DNA of 64,000 bases from Brevibacterium sp. W7.2 (GTDB lineage: Bacteria; Actinomycetota; Actinomycetes; Actinomycetales; Brevibacteriaceae), in the NCBI RefSeq assembly GCF_018137945.1, contig NZ_CP073089.1:1116001-1180000 (forward strand). Reading direction: 5' to 3'. Shown here in pieces: positions 45,217 through 55,406 of the stretch. A program made the position numbers and the translations under genes. How positions within the stretch are numbered: the stretch's first letter is position 1; every line of letters begins with the position of its first letter. Under the pieces are notes generated by a model, which was not told where the DNA came from, did not search any database, and saw nothing but the letters and a program-made list of their open reading frames with translations.

Positions 45217-46212
45217 TCACGGGGTCGGCACGGCCATGAGGAGGGCATCGACGACCTGGGCGCTCGTGATGTTCTCCGCCGCGGCTTCGAAGTTGAGCTG
45301 GATGCGATGGGCGAGGACGCGGTGGGCGAGGTCCTTGATGTCCTCGGGGATGACGTAGTTGCGGCCCCGGATCATCGCGAGCGCCCGGCCGGCGTTGGTG
45401 AACGCGATCGAGGCGCGGGGGCTCGCACCGTACTCGATGTAGGGGGCGAGCCGGCCGAGGTACTTCTGCGTGTTCCGCGTCGCGTGGACGAGTTCGACGA
45501 GGTAACGGGTGATCGACGGGTCGATGTAGATGGTGCGGGCGTAGCGCTGCATCGTCATCACGTCCTCGAGCGTGCAGCTCGCTGCGGGCACCGAGTCCTT
45601 GTCGAAGACTCCGGAGTCGAGCCGGGAGAGGATCTCGACCTCCTCGTTGGGGCTGGGATGGGTGAGGAGGTCCTTGATCATGAACCGGTCGAGCTGCGCT
45701 TCGGGCAGCTGGTACGTGCCCTCCTGCTCGATGGGGTTCTGCGTGGCCATGACGAGGAAGGGCTTGGGCAGGTCGAAGCGCTGCCCGCCGATCGTCGTCT
45801 GCCGCTCCTGCATCGCCTCGAGCATCGCCGACTGTGTCTTCGCCGAGGACCGGTTGATCTCATCGAGGAGGACGATGTTGGCGTGCACCGGTCCGAGCAC
45901 CGTGTTGAACGAGCCTTCGCGGGCGTTGTAGATCTGCGAGCCGATGATGTCGGCCGGCAGCAGGTCGGGGGTGCACTGGATGCGGGAGAACTTCCCGTCC
46001 ACGGCGTTGGCCAGAGCCGCCGCCGCGGTCGTCTTCGCGAGACCGGGGACGCTCTCGAGGAGGAGGTGCCCGCCGGAGAGGAGACCGATGAGGAGGGATT
46101 CGCGCAGTCGCTGCTGGCCGACGACGAAGTGGTCAAGATAGGACTCGAGTCCGCTGAGGAGGGATTTGGCGTGCGCGATCTCCTGCGTGTTGGCCGTTGC
46201 CGTTGCCGTCAT
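45217..46212 (-). CDS. MoxR-family AAA+ ATPase
   Basis: AAA+ chaperone-like ATPase (331 aa). Walker A-type ESVPGLAKTT (about residues 53-62), Walker B VLLDEINR, sensor and arginine-finger regions (ATQNPIEQEGTYQLPEAQLDRF), all typical of MoxR. First gene of a six-gene operon: moxR, DUF58, small membrane protein, two VWA proteins, TPR protein. Likely helps assemble or activate metal-dependent or envelope complexes through VWA partners. Confidence 0.9.
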   Translation of the reverse strand: MTATATANTQEIAHAKSLLSGLESYLDHFVVGQQRLRESLLIGLLSGGHLLLESVPGLAKTTAAAALANAVDGKFSRIQCTPDLLPADIIGSQIYNAREGSFNTVLGPVHANIVLLDEINRSSAKTQSAMLEAMQERQTTIGGQRFDLPKPFLVMATQNPIEQEGTYQLPEAQLDRFMIKDLLTHPSPNEEVEILSRLDSGVFDKDSVPAASCTLEDVMTMQRYARTIYIDPSITRYLVELVHATRNTQKYLGRLAPYIEYGASPRASIAFTNAGRALAMIRGRNYVIPEDIKDLAHRVLAHRIQLNFEAAAENITSAQVVDALLMAVPTP

Positions 46213-46316
46213 GCGTCTTCAGGCCCTCTCGGTGTCGTCGTGGTGCGGCGGCCGGTGCTGTGATGGCCGTCTCCACAAGGATATGGGCCGACCCTGACAT
46301 GTGACTGGGTGAATCC

Positions 46317-46345
46317 GTGTCAGTACCGACACATAGTGTGGACAC
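46317..46345. promoter_or_regulatory. Overlapping dyads upstream of the moxR operon
   Basis: GTGTC-AGTACC-GACAC (46317-46332) overlaps ACAC-ATA-GTGT (46329-46339), followed by GGACACG. About 105 bp before moxR. Operator candidate; the regulator is unknown. Confidence 0.35.
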
Positions 46346-46484
46346 GTGGGAACAGAGGAATCGCCGAGGCGGTCGCCCGGTTGGCAGGGTCCGTCGGCTC
46401 GGTGGTCGGCTACCACGGAAAGGGGTGGTCAGAGGGGTGGAACCGATCACGTCGCGGTCGAATCCGACACGCCGAACGACATGC

Positions 46485-46509
46485 CCACAGGGAGGAATTT
46501 TTCCTGTGG
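46485..46509. other. Short hairpin in the moxR/nrdH intergenic region
   Basis: CCACAGG at 46485-46491 and CCTGTGG at 46503-46509 form a 7-bp stem around an A/T-containing loop. The 46213-46830 gap otherwise shows the moxR dyads and the nrd regulatory sites, and no supported gene. Confidence 0.35.
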
Positions 46510-46676
46510 ACGACGGTGGATAACCTCGGGCCGGCGCGGTCGGGATCTCGGCGGAATCCGCGGTGTCGCCCGTGTCCGCGCAGGTGACCGAACTACACAG
46601 GTGTCGTTCACACCCTGTGGACGACTGTGGAGGGCTGAGAACACACCTTGTGGATGGTGTAAATGACACTGGTGTA

Positions 46677-46723
46677 ACACTGGATATAGGGGTAGGGTTT
46701 TACCCGAACACAACATCTAGTGG
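46677..46723 (+). promoter_or_regulatory. Paired NrdR boxes upstream of nrdHIEF
   Basis: Two 16-bp sites, ACACTGGATATAGGGG (46677-46692) and ACACAACATCTAGTGG (46708-46723), resemble the NrdR consensus (ACAC, A/T-rich centre, GTG-like end). Their starts are exactly 31 bp apart, three helical turns, the known spacing of NrdR box pairs. They lie about 110 bp before nrdH, so NrdR should repress the operon when dNTP/ATP levels are high. Confidence 0.75.
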
Positions 46724-46830
46724 TCACAGCCGGTCCCCTTCACCGTGATCCCTCCCACGTCGGGAGGCCGCGGAAACGGCGTGGCCGACCGTGGGAAACC
46801 CAAGCCGCAGCACAGAATCGAGGAGTCATC

Positions 46831-47079
46831 ATGATCACCGTGTACACCAAGCCCGCTTGTGTCCAGTGCAACGCCACCTACCGCGCGCTCGATGCCAAGG
46901 GCCTGAAGTACACCTCGGTCGATCTCAGCGTCGATGAGAACGCCCTCGACGTCGTCAAGGCCATGGGCTACATGCAGGCTCCGGTCGTCGTCACCGACAA
47001 CGACCACTGGTCGGGATTCCGTCCGGACAAGATCGCCGCCCTGGCCGGCCAGCAGACGACGGCGACCGTCGTGGCCTGA
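46831..47079 (+). CDS. nrdH: Glutaredoxin-like NrdH-redoxin
   Basis: An 82-aa redoxin that donates electrons to class Ib ribonucleotide reductase. Redox motif CVQC in [16 protein letters not shown], and the family-typical WSGFRPDKI near the C-terminus. ATG at 46831 follows GAGGAG. nrdI begins 1 bp after the stop. Confidence 0.95.
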   Translation: MITVYTKPACVQCNATYRALDAKGLKYTSVDLSVDENALDVVKAMGYMQAPVVVTDNDHWSGFRPDKIAALAGQQTTATVVA

Positions 47080-47080
47080 G

Positions 47081-47494
47081 ATGCTCCTGGTCTACTACTC
47101 CAGCAGCTCCGAGTACACCCACCGCTTCGTCGGAAAACTCGATCATCCCGCCCGCCGTCTGCCCCTGCTGACGAAGGACGAGACGCTGCTGGTCGATGAG
47201 CCGTTCGTGCTCGTCACCCCCACCTACGGGGCCGGTCCCAACCGCGGGGCCGTCCCCAAGCAGGTGGTCAAGTTCCTCAATATCGAATCGAATCGCCGGC
47301 ACCTCGTCGGCGTGATCGGCGCCGGAAACACGAACTTCGGCGCAGAATACTGCCGCGCGGCGCACAAGATCGCCGTGAAATGCCAAGTGCCCGTGCTCTA
47401 TCGGGTCGAACTCCTCGGGACCCCCGAGGACGTCGCAGCTGTGAATCAAGGATTGGACAAACTGTGCGTGAGCTCGCTGAAGACCGCAATGTAG
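47081..47494 (+). CDS. nrdI: Flavodoxin-like NrdI
   Basis: FMN protein (137 aa) supplying oxidant for assembly of the Mn(III)2-tyrosyl cofactor of NrdF. FMN-binding loop [16 protein letters not shown], then TPTYGAG and [13 protein letters not shown]. The gene overlaps the 5' end of nrdE by 31 bp. Confidence 0.93.
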   Translation: MLLVYYSSSSEYTHRFVGKLDHPARRLPLLTKDETLLVDEPFVLVTPTYGAGPNRGAVPKQVVKFLNIESNRRHLVGVIGAGNTNFGAEYCRAAHKIAVKCQVPVLYRVELLGTPEDVAAVNQGLDKLCVSSLKTAM

Positions 47495-49626
47495 AGGACA
47501 TCATCCGCGAAGAGACGGATCTCGACTACCATGCGCTCAACGCCATGCTGAACCTCTATGACGTGGATGGGCGGATCCAGTTCGAGCGCGACAAGCAGGC
47601 CGCTCGCCAGTACTTCCTCCAGCACGTCAACAACAACACCGTCTTCTTCCACGACCTCAAGGAGAAGCTCGACTACCTCGTCGAGAAGGACTACTACGAG
47701 CCCGAGGTCCTCGAGCAGTACTCGTTCGAGTTCATCGAAGCCCTGTCGAAGCGCGCGTATGCGCAGAAGTTCCGCTTCCAGACGTTCCTCGGCGCGTTCA
47801 AGTTCTACACCTCGTACACGCTCAAGACCTTCGACGGCAAGCGCTACCTCGAGCGCTTCGAGGACCGCGTCGTCATGGTCGCGCTCTTCCTCGCCCGCGG
47901 GGACGAGACGCTCGCCGAACAGCTCGTCGACGAGATCATCACCGGCCGCTTCCAGCCGGCGACCCCGACGTTCCTCAACGCCGGGAAGAAGCAGCGCGGC
48001 GAACTCGTCTCGTGCTTCCTCCTGCGCATCGAGGACAACATGGAGTCGATCGGCCGCTCGATCAACTCCGCCCTGCAGCTGTCCAAGCGCGGCGGCGGCG
48101 TGGCCTTCAGCCTGACGAACATCCGCGAGTCCGGTGCGCCGATCAAGAAGATCGAGAACCAGTCCTCGGGCGTCATCCCCGTGATGAAGCTCCTCGAGGA
48201 CTCCTTCTCCTACGCCAACCAGCTCGGTGCGCGTCAGGGCGCCGGTGCCGTCTACATCCACGCGCACCACCCCGACATCTACAGCTTCCTCGACACGAAG
48301 CGGGAGAACGCGGACGAGAAGATCCGCATCAAGACCCTCTCGCTCGGCGTCGTCATCCCCGACATCACGTTCGAACTCGCGAAGCGCAACGAGGACATGT
48401 ACCTCTTCAGCCCCTACGACGTCGAACGCGTCTATGGGGTGCCGTTCTCCGACATCGACGTCACCGACAAGTACGAGGAGATGGTCGACAACGCGTCGAT
48501 CCGGAAGAAGAAGATCAACGCGCGTGAGTTCTTCCAGACGCTCGCGGAGATCCAGTTCGAGTCCGGCTACCCGTACATCATGTTCGAGGACACGGTGAAC
48601 CGGGCGAACCCGATCGACGGCAAGATCATCATGTCCAACCTCTGCTCGGAGATCCTCCAGGTCTCCGAACCGAGCCAGTACGACGAGGACCTGGGCTACG
48701 ACGTCGTCGGCAAGGACATCTCGTGCAACCTCGGCTCGCTCAACATCGCCCTGACGATGGACTCCGACGACTTCGGCCGGACCGTCGAGACCGCGATCCG
48801 CGGCCTCACCGCCGTCGCCGAGACCTCCGATATCCAGTCGGTGCCGTCGATCGCCCGCGGCAACGACATGTCGCATGCAATCGGGCTGGGGCAGATGAAC
48901 CTCCACGGCTACCTCGCCCGTGAGCACGTCTACTACGGATCGGACGAGGGGCTCGACTTCACGAACATGTACTTCTACACCGTCGCCTACCACTGCGTGC
49001 GGGCGTCGATGGAGATCGCGAAGGAGCGCGGACGCACGTTCGCCGGCTTCGAGCGCTCGAAGTACGCGACGGGCGAGTACTTCGACAAGTACACCGAGGA
49101 GGTCTGGCAGCCGCGCACCGCGCGGGTCGCCGAGCTCTTCGCCGAGGCGGGCGTCCACATTCCCACGCAGGACGACTGGCGCGAGCTCAAGGCCGCGGTC
49201 GCCGAGCACGGGATCTACAACCAGAACCTCCAGGCCGTGCCCCCGACGGGATCGATCTCCTACATCAACAACTCGACCTCGTCGATCCACCCGGTGGCCT
49301 CGAAGATCGAGATCCGCAAGGAGGGCAAGATCGGGCGGGTGTACTACCCGGCGCCCTTCATGGACAACGACAACCTCGAGTACTACCAGGACGCGTACGA
49401 GATCGGCTACGAGAAGATCATCGACACGTATGCCGAGGCGACGAAGCACGTCGATCAGGGCCTGTCGCTGACGCTGTTCTTCATGGACACGGCGACGACG
49501 CGCGACATCAACAAGGCGCAGATCTACGCGTGGCGCAAGGGGATCAAGACGATCTACTACATCCGCCTCCGCCAGCTCGCGCTGCAGGGCACCGAGGTCG
49601 ACGGCTGCGTCTCCTGCATGCTGTGA
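47464..49626 (+). CDS. nrdE: Class Ib ribonucleotide reductase large subunit
   Basis: Catalytic subunit (720 aa) reducing ribonucleoside diphosphates. [13 protein letters not shown] at the N-terminus; active-site region LVSCFLL, NLCSEIL and [12 protein letters not shown]-terminal redox pair CVSCML, reduced by NrdH. It lacks the N-terminal ATP-cone of class Ia, as expected. GTG at 47464 gives the usual start shortly before the conserved region, with AAGGA 11 nt upstream. Confidence 0.94.
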   Translation: MRELAEDRNVEDIIREETDLDYHALNAMLNLYDVDGRIQFERDKQAARQYFLQHVNNNTVFFHDLKEKLDYLVEKDYYEPEVLEQYSFEFIEALSKRAYAQKFRFQTFLGAFKFYTSYTLKTFDGKRYLERFEDRVVMVALFLARGDETLAEQLVDEIITGRFQPATPTFLNAGKKQRGELVSCFLLRIEDNMESIGRSINSALQLSKRGGGVAFSLTNIRESGAPIKKIENQSSGVIPVMKLLEDSFSYANQLGARQGAGAVYIHAHHPDIYSFLDTKRENADEKIRIKTLSLGVVIPDITFELAKRNEDMYLFSPYDVERVYGVPFSDIDVTDKYEEMVDNASIRKKKINAREFFQTLAEIQFESGYPYIMFEDTVNRANPIDGKIIMSNLCSEILQVSEPSQYDEDLGYDVVGKDISCNLGSLNIALTMDSDDFGRTVETAIRGLTAVAETSDIQSVPSIARGNDMSHAIGLGQMNLHGYLAREHVYYGSDEGLDFTNMYFYTVAYHCVRASMEIAKERGRTFAGFERSKYATGEYFDKYTEEVWQPRTARVAELFAEAGVHIPTQDDWRELKAAVAEHGIYNQNLQAVPPTGSISYINNSTSSIHPVASKIEIRKEGKIGRVYYPAPFMDNDNLEYYQDAYEIGYEKIIDTYAEATKHVDQGLSLTLFFMDTATTRDINKAQIYAWRKGIKTIYYIRLRQLALQGTEVDGCVSCML

Positions 49627-50688
<1,062 letters not shown>

Positions 50689-50705
50689 GTCTCTGATCAT
50701 CACCG

Positions 50706-50743
50706 GCGGCCCGTGGCGAGCGACTCTGCTCGCGGCGGGCCGC
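50706..50743 (+). terminator. Terminator hairpin after nrdF
   Basis: Two stacked stems: GCGGCCCG / CGGGCCGC outside and GCGAGC / GCTCGC inside with GACTCT loop. Lies 17 bp after the nrdF stop. No strong T-tract, as is common in high-GC actinobacteria. Confidence 0.65.
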
Positions 50744-50850
50744 TGCCGCATTCACACGAGGGAGTGCGTCGCTGCGCGGACCGCGCCGGGCACCGTCGAC
50801 AGGGCGTCCCGGCTACGGCGTGCCGACGTTGCCCGGCGGAATCCGAGACG

Positions 50851-50867
50851 ATACCCTCAGAGGGTAT
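50851..50867 (+). promoter_or_regulatory. CsoR-type copper operator
   Basis: Perfect dyad ATACCCT-CAG-AGGGTAT, 28 bp before the start of the Met-rich membrane protein. CsoR repressors of copper genes bind sites of this ATACCC/GGGTAT type. No csoR gene lies in the window. Confidence 0.65.
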
Positions 50868-50894
50868 TCAGGCAATCGGCGGGAGGAGGGCGCG

Positions 50895-51446
50895 ATGCAG
50901 GATCGTCGACGCACCCGACCTCAGCTCGCCGGAGCGATCCTCAACCTCGTCGCCGCGGTCGCCGCTGTCATCGGCATCGTCGTGCTCCCCATCAGCATGG
51001 GGATGAGCATGGAACCCAGTGCCTCGATGGGCATGTCGCATGCATCCCCGATGGGCGCTTCGTCGACGAACGGGGATGGCACTGAGTCACCTGCGGCGAT
51101 GGGCCACAGCGCGGACTCGATGGCGATGGACGCCATGCCTGCCCACGGTGAACCGCCCGCGGGCGAGGCCCCCGACAGTGACCCCGGCGTGGCGGCCGAT
51201 GACGACGCCGCCTCCGGCCAGTGCACCGGTTCGGGATGCGGTGACAGTGTGATGGTCTGCGCACTCGCGACGATGTGCATCGTCGGCGTCGTCCTGCTCA
51301 TCATCGCCCTGCGGATGCTGCGGCGCACCGCGATTCTGCTTCCCCGCGCCGGCCTGTGGCACTGCGCCACCCCCTTCGTACCGAACCCGGCACCTGGGCA
51401 CGCCCGCGCGCCGAGTATCACCGACCTCTGCATCAGTCGCACGTAG
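50895..51446 (+). CDS. Met-rich membrane protein, probably copper-related
   Basis: A 183-aa protein of no recognised family. First hydrophobic helix (AGAILNLVAAVAAVIGIVVLPI), then an extracytoplasmic loop rich in Met/Ser/His (MGMSMEP, MGMSHASPMGAS, MGHSADSMAMDAMPAH), two Cys-containing stretches (GQCTGSGCGDSVMVCALATMC) and a second helix (IVGVVLLIIALRML). Met clusters and Cys pairs suit Cu(I) binding. ATG at 50895 follows GGGAGGAGGG. A CsoR-like operator lies upstream and a multicopper oxidase downstream, both supporting a copper role. Confidence 0.65.
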   Translation: MQDRRRTRPQLAGAILNLVAAVAAVIGIVVLPISMGMSMEPSASMGMSHASPMGASSTNGDGTESPAAMGHSADSMAMDAMPAHGEPPAGEAPDSDPGVAADDDAASGQCTGSGCGDSVMVCALATMCIVGVVLLIIALRMLRRTAILLPRAGLWHCATPFVPNPAPGHARAPSITDLCISRT

Positions 51447-51682
51447 GCCGGCGTCCCCGCATCGAGGCTTCTCGATGCATCAGCCGACCGATGAACTCGG
51501 CCCATTCGCGCCAGTCCCCGACCAGCCGAAACCGTGATCGCACACGACTGCGACCACGGCTGACCTGAGCGCGCGCAACCTGCGCCCCGCTGGGCACCAC
51601 GGACCTGAGCGCCCTCAGACGCTCTTTCCTGGAACGAAGGCATGCGCGGAATGGGCTTGCGAACGAAAGCAGAGCACACACC

Positions 51683-53380
51683 GTGAACCACTCATCAGAG
51701 AACACCACCGAACGCCGCTTCGACGGACTGCCGACCAGTCCATCGCTCACGGAAGCGACCCCGACAACCCCCGAGCACGTCCACCCCGCACGCCCGTCAC
51801 GCCGTCCCGGCCGCCGCAGCTTCCTCGTCGGATCGCTGAGCGTGCTCGCCCTGGCCGCATGCACCCCGCGGGGAGAAGGAGCCTTCCTCATGCCCGACTC
51901 CCAACGCGTCGCCGACGTCGAGGACGACCGTGAGACGACGGGAAAGACAGTGGAGGTCGCCCTCACGGCGGCCGCCTCGGCGCTCAAGCTCGGCACGACC
52001 ACCGCACAGACGTGGAGCTACGGGGAGATCCCCGCCCCGGTCATCCGGATGAGCCGGGGAGACCGGCTCAAAGCCACACTCACCAACGACCTCACCGAGG
52101 ACACGACGATCCACTGGCACGGTCTCGCGCTGCGCAACGACATGGACGGCGTGCCGATGCTCACCCAGGACCCCGTCGCCCCCGGTCAGTCGTTCACCTA
52201 CGACTTCATCGCCCCCGACCCGGGCACGTACTGGTTCCACCCGCACGTCGGCGCGCAGATCGACCGCGGCCTCTATGGCGCGCTCATCGTCGACGACCCC
52301 GACGAACAGCTCGAGTACGACGACGAGTGGGTGATCATCCTCGACGACTGGCTCGACGGAGTGACCGCGACTCCCGCCGAGGTGCTCACCGAACTCCGGC
52401 AGGGCATGGGCGGTTCGAGCTCCAGTTCGGGCGACATGGGCGGCATGGACCACGGGAACATGGGCGGCTCAGACTCAGGCGACATAAGCGGCATGGGCGG
52501 GATGGACCACAGCGGCATGGGCGGGCCGATGCGGATGGGCAACATGCTCATGGGCGCCGCCTCGGACGTCCTCGGCGGCGACGCCGGCGACGTCTACTAC
52601 CCCACGTACCTCATCAACGGTCGGCCCGCCGACGACCCAGCGACCTTCGAGGCCAAGCCGGGCGCGAAGGTGAGGCTGCGGATCATCAACGCCGGTGGCG
52701 ACACCGCGTTCCGCCTCGCCCTGACCGGGCACTCGCTCACGGTCACCCACACCGACGGCTTCCCCGTCGACGGGAAGGCCGCCGAGACGCAGTCGCTCCT
52801 CCTCGGCATGGGGGAGCGCTATGACGCAGTCGTGACGCTGGGCGACGGCGTGTTCGCTCTTGTCGCCGAGGCGGAGGGCAAGCAGGAGCGCGTCCACGCC
52901 GTCGTCCGCACGGGGTCCGGCGAGGCGCCGCCGACCGACGGGAACGTCGCGGAACTTGCGGCCGCACCTCTGTCCGCCGAGGCGCTGAAAGCCCGCAGCG
53001 ATGTCGCCCTGCCGGCCAAGTCCGCCGACCGGGAGCTCACCCTACGGCTGACCGGGTCGATGGCCGCCTACGACTGGGCGTTCGACGAGACGCCGTATGA
53101 CCACGAGAAGCCGATGGACACTGCGCAGGCGGTCGCCGAGGGGGAGCGGGTGCGCCTCTCCTTCGTCAACGAGACGGACATGTGGCATCCCCTCCACCTC
53201 CACGGGCACACGTTCCAGCTCACCGGCGGGGGACCGCGCAAGGACACGGCGATCGTCCTGCCGGGAAAGACGCTGACCGTGGAGTTCGATGCGAACAATC
53301 CGGGCCGGTGGCTCACGCACTGCCACAACATCTACCACGGTGAGGCCGGGATGATGAGCGTCATCGCCTACGAGGAGTGA
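51683..53380 (+). CDS. Tat-exported multicopper oxidase
   Basis: A 565-aa three-domain multicopper oxidase. The N-terminus carries a twin-arginine signal RPGRRSFLVGSLSVLALAAC with lipobox LAAC, so it is exported folded and may be lipid-anchored. Copper ligands are complete: TIHWHG, WFHPHVG, HPLHLHGHTF and HCHNIYHGEAGMM. A Met/Gly/His-rich insertion (about residues 245-295; MGGMDHGNMGG, MGGMDHSGMGGPMRMGNM) is like the Cu(I)-binding loop of CueO-type enzymes, suggesting oxidation of toxic Cu(I). Start GTG at 51683. The 236 bp upstream show nothing else. Confidence 0.88.
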   Translation: MNHSSENTTERRFDGLPTSPSLTEATPTTPEHVHPARPSRRPGRRSFLVGSLSVLALAACTPRGEGAFLMPDSQRVADVEDDRETTGKTVEVALTAAASALKLGTTTAQTWSYGEIPAPVIRMSRGDRLKATLTNDLTEDTTIHWHGLALRNDMDGVPMLTQDPVAPGQSFTYDFIAPDPGTYWFHPHVGAQIDRGLYGALIVDDPDEQLEYDDEWVIILDDWLDGVTATPAEVLTELRQGMGGSSSSSGDMGGMDHGNMGGSDSGDISGMGGMDHSGMGGPMRMGNMLMGAASDVLGGDAGDVYYPTYLINGRPADDPATFEAKPGAKVRLRIINAGGDTAFRLALTGHSLTVTHTDGFPVDGKAAETQSLLLGMGERYDAVVTLGDGVFALVAEAEGKQERVHAVVRTGSGEAPPTDGNVAELAAAPLSAEALKARSDVALPAKSADRELTLRLTGSMAAYDWAFDETPYDHEKPMDTAQAVAEGERVRLSFVNETDMWHPLHLHGHTFQLTGGGPRKDTAIVLPGKTLTVEFDANNPGRWLTHCHNIYHGEAGMMSVIAYEE

Positions 53381-53497
53381 GTGCTGAGTGGGGGCGGTCG
53401 TCCTTGACATGCGCACCCACACGATTACCATCACGAGTACCCGCCGTCGCTGCGTTCTGCGGCGGCGCGGCCGTGGCCCCGCACCGAGGAGGAGATC

Positions 53498-53701
53498 GTG
53501 AGTACGGATCCGTCGCTGAGCGAAGTGCCCGAAGCCGATCGGGAGGAGCAGTCCGAGGACATCGAGTCCACCGAGGTCCTCACCGGTGAGGATGCCGAAC
53601 CGACGGGGTCGGCACCTGCTGTCGTCGAGGCCGATATCGCCGATGTGGCCGAGCAGTCGATCGACGTCGGCTTCGACGACGAGGACCACCCGCAGTCCTG
53701 A
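53498..53701 (+). CDS. Small acidic protein of unknown function
   Basis: A 67-aa, strongly acidic protein (many Glu/Asp, no Cys or aromatic residues except Phe near the end), without signal peptide or membrane helix. GTG at 53498 has GAGGAG 5 nt upstream, the main evidence that it is expressed. I recognise no family. It is convergent with the FUSC-type gene. Confidence 0.5.
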   Translation: MSTDPSLSEVPEADREEQSEDIESTEVLTGEDAEPTGSAPAVVEADIADVAEQSIDVGFDDEDHPQS

Positions 53702-53740
53702 GCTGCTGACCGCAGGCAGGTGGCGCGCATCTGCCTGCGG

Positions 53741-54865
53741 TCACCCGCCTCGGCGGGCTGTGCTGCGGACCTCGCGCGCAGTGGCGACATCGTCGACGAT
53801 GACGGCGATGTGGCGCACGCTCGTGATGAGTGCGCCGTAGAGCGGCCACGCTGTCTTCGGCAGGTCGTCGCCATCGGCGATCCCGACCGACAGCGCGTCG
53901 AGGCGATCATGGATCGAGTCCACGCCGATGTCCGGGTCGGCGATCGCGGTGCCGGCCGCACGGACGATGTCCGCCCATTCGGTGCGGAACCGATCATCCC
54001 ATCTGCTGTCGTCATAGGTGGCCGCCTCCAAGGTGCGGGTGAGGTGGCGCAGGTGGGAGACGCCTTCGTCGAGGCGCCGGAGGATGTTCTCGGGACTGAG
54101 CTCCTCCTCGACGGCGTCTGCGTCGCGACTGCGGAGCACCGCACGGCGCAGGGATCGCAGCCGCGGACGCGGGTTGGCCTGGCGACTCTCGTTGGCCAGG
54201 TTGACCGTCTGCCACGCTGCGTCGAGATCTCTGCTCATCGCTTCGGTCTCGACGAACCAGACGTGCGCGCGGTCGGTGTCCCACGAGGTCGAGAACTCGT
54301 CGCTCATGTTCGTCAGCACCTCGCCGATCCGGCGGTTGATGCCGTCGATGTGGATAGCCGCCTGCTCATCGCGCAGCGGTGGGACGATGAGTAGATTGAC
54401 GGCCACGCCCACCCCGACGCCCAGTGCAAGCTCGATGAGGCGTTCGTCGAGGAACGGCTGCTGACTGCCGAACCCGCTGCCGAGGACGAAGATCGCCGTC
54501 GTCGCAATCGCGATGCCCTCATCCCTGATCCACGGGACGCGGGCGAGGACGACCCCGGCGAGCATTGCGAAGCCGAAGGTCCAGAGGCTCACGCCGAGGA
54601 AGTGGCCGACGACGAAGGACAGGGCGACACCGGCGACGGAGGCGACCATGGTCTGCGCCCCACGGGCGAGTGTCCGATGGATCGTGGCATGGACGGTGAG
54701 CAGAGCCGCCCACGGGGCGAGGAACGGCATCTGCGAGTCGAGCACCCACACCGACAGCCACCAGCCGAGGGTCGCAGCGATCACCGTCTTGGCGATCTGG
54801 AGCATATCGGTGACGACCTCGGGCCGACGGAAGAACTCGATGATGCCGCTGGGAGGTGAGGTCAT
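53741..54865 (-). CDS. FUSC/aromatic acid exporter-like membrane protein
   Basis: A 374-aa membrane protein. Residues 1-170 hold about six short hydrophobic segments (IAKTVIAATLGWWLSVWVL, MVASVAGVALSFVVGHFLGV, ELALGVGVGVAVNLLIVPPL), followed by a helical cytoplasmic half, the layout of FUSC/ArAE-like proteins linked to export of organic acids. ATG at 54865 begins just before the first helix; the frame continues upstream through a tandem repeat and is not expected to be translated. The substrate is unknown. Confidence 0.75.
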   Translation of the reverse strand: MTSPPSGIIEFFRRPEVVTDMLQIAKTVIAATLGWWLSVWVLDSQMPFLAPWAALLTVHATIHRTLARGAQTMVASVAGVALSFVVGHFLGVSLWTFGFAMLAGVVLARVPWIRDEGIAIATTAIFVLGSGFGSQQPFLDERLIELALGVGVGVAVNLLIVPPLRDEQAAIHIDGINRRIGEVLTNMSDEFSTSWDTDRAHVWFVETEAMSRDLDAAWQTVNLANESRQANPRPRLRSLRRAVLRSRDADAVEEELSPENILRRLDEGVSHLRHLTRTLEAATYDDSRWDDRFRTEWADIVRAAGTAIADPDIGVDSIHDRLDALSVGIADGDDLPKTAWPLYGALITSVRHIAVIVDDVATAREVRSTARRGG

Positions 54866-54928
54866 AAACGGAGGCCGCCTCGCTTTCGCGCAGTGTTCGG
54901 GGTCGGCGCAGCGCAGGCCAGCACTGCT

Positions 54929-54992
54929 GGTCAGCACCGCGGTCTGCTGCACGGTCAGCACCGCGGTCTGCTGCACGGTCAGCACCGCGGTC
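54929..54992. repeat. 24-bp tandem repeat, 2.7 copies
   Basis: Units of GGTCAGCACCGCGG plus TCTGCTGCAC at 54929-54952 and 54953-54976 are identical, with a 16-bp third copy at 54977-54992. Lies upstream of the FUSC-type gene. 55085-55098 holds GTAACTTAC (4-1-4 dyad) and TATAAT, promoter-like elements. Confidence 0.85.
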
Positions 54993-55117
54993 AGCGGTAC
55001 GGGCCGGGGCCGGCTGCGGTCCACCTCGGCGGGCTTCCGGCACCGTGCGAAAGCCCGCCGTGAGGATGCGCCGAAAACAAGGTAACTTACTTATAATCGG
55101 GAACGCAAGCAGACAGA

Positions 55118-55164
55118 AGCGCCCGGCTTGCACCCCTCGCTGGGAGGAGTGCAAGCCGGGCGCT
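55118..55164 (-). terminator. Terminator hairpin after the 54-aa gene
   Basis: Perfect 16-bp stem AGCGCCCGGCTTGCAC / GTGCAAGCCGGGCGCT with a 15-nt loop. On the minus strand the stem is followed by TTCTGTCT. Fits termination of the small minus-strand gene. Confidence 0.75.
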
Positions 55165-55241
55165 CAGGTGAAGCCCGTCGGGTCAGTGCTGCGTCAAACC
55201 CGGCAGCACAGACCCTGTCGCGGGCTCACCGGGGACATCTC

Positions 55242-55406
55242 TCAGGCGGCCAGCGGCGTGGTCTCACGCAGCGACGACCCCGTGAAGAGCACGGTGCGAC
55301 CGGTCGAGTCACTGATCGTGACCTCTCCGTCCGCGGTGCTGATCTCCGGGTCGATGAGGCCGGCGTGCTCGACGGCACGCTGCACCCACTGTGGGAACTC
55401 AGTCAT
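55242..55406 (-). CDS. Small conserved-looking protein (54 aa)
   Basis: A 54-residue soluble protein beginning TEFPQWVQRAVEHAGL and containing DGEVTISDSTGRTVLFTGSSL, a mixed alpha/beta pattern without Cys or signal. AAGGA lies 9 nt before ATG 55406, and a strong hairpin follows the stop, so it looks like a monocistronic gene. No family is recognised. The gap 55407-55804 shows only a hairpin at 55499-55540 and no gene. Confidence 0.6.
   Translation of the reverse strand: MTEFPQWVQRAVEHAGLIDPEISTADGEVTISDSTGRTVLFTGSSLRETTPLAA

Noticed and set aside
51447-51682. Possible transposase remnant
   Set aside because: A short peptide similarity between minus frames here and near 55660 (EFIGRLMH / QFIGVHRPIG) was noted, but it is too short and no inverted repeats or transposase motif were found.
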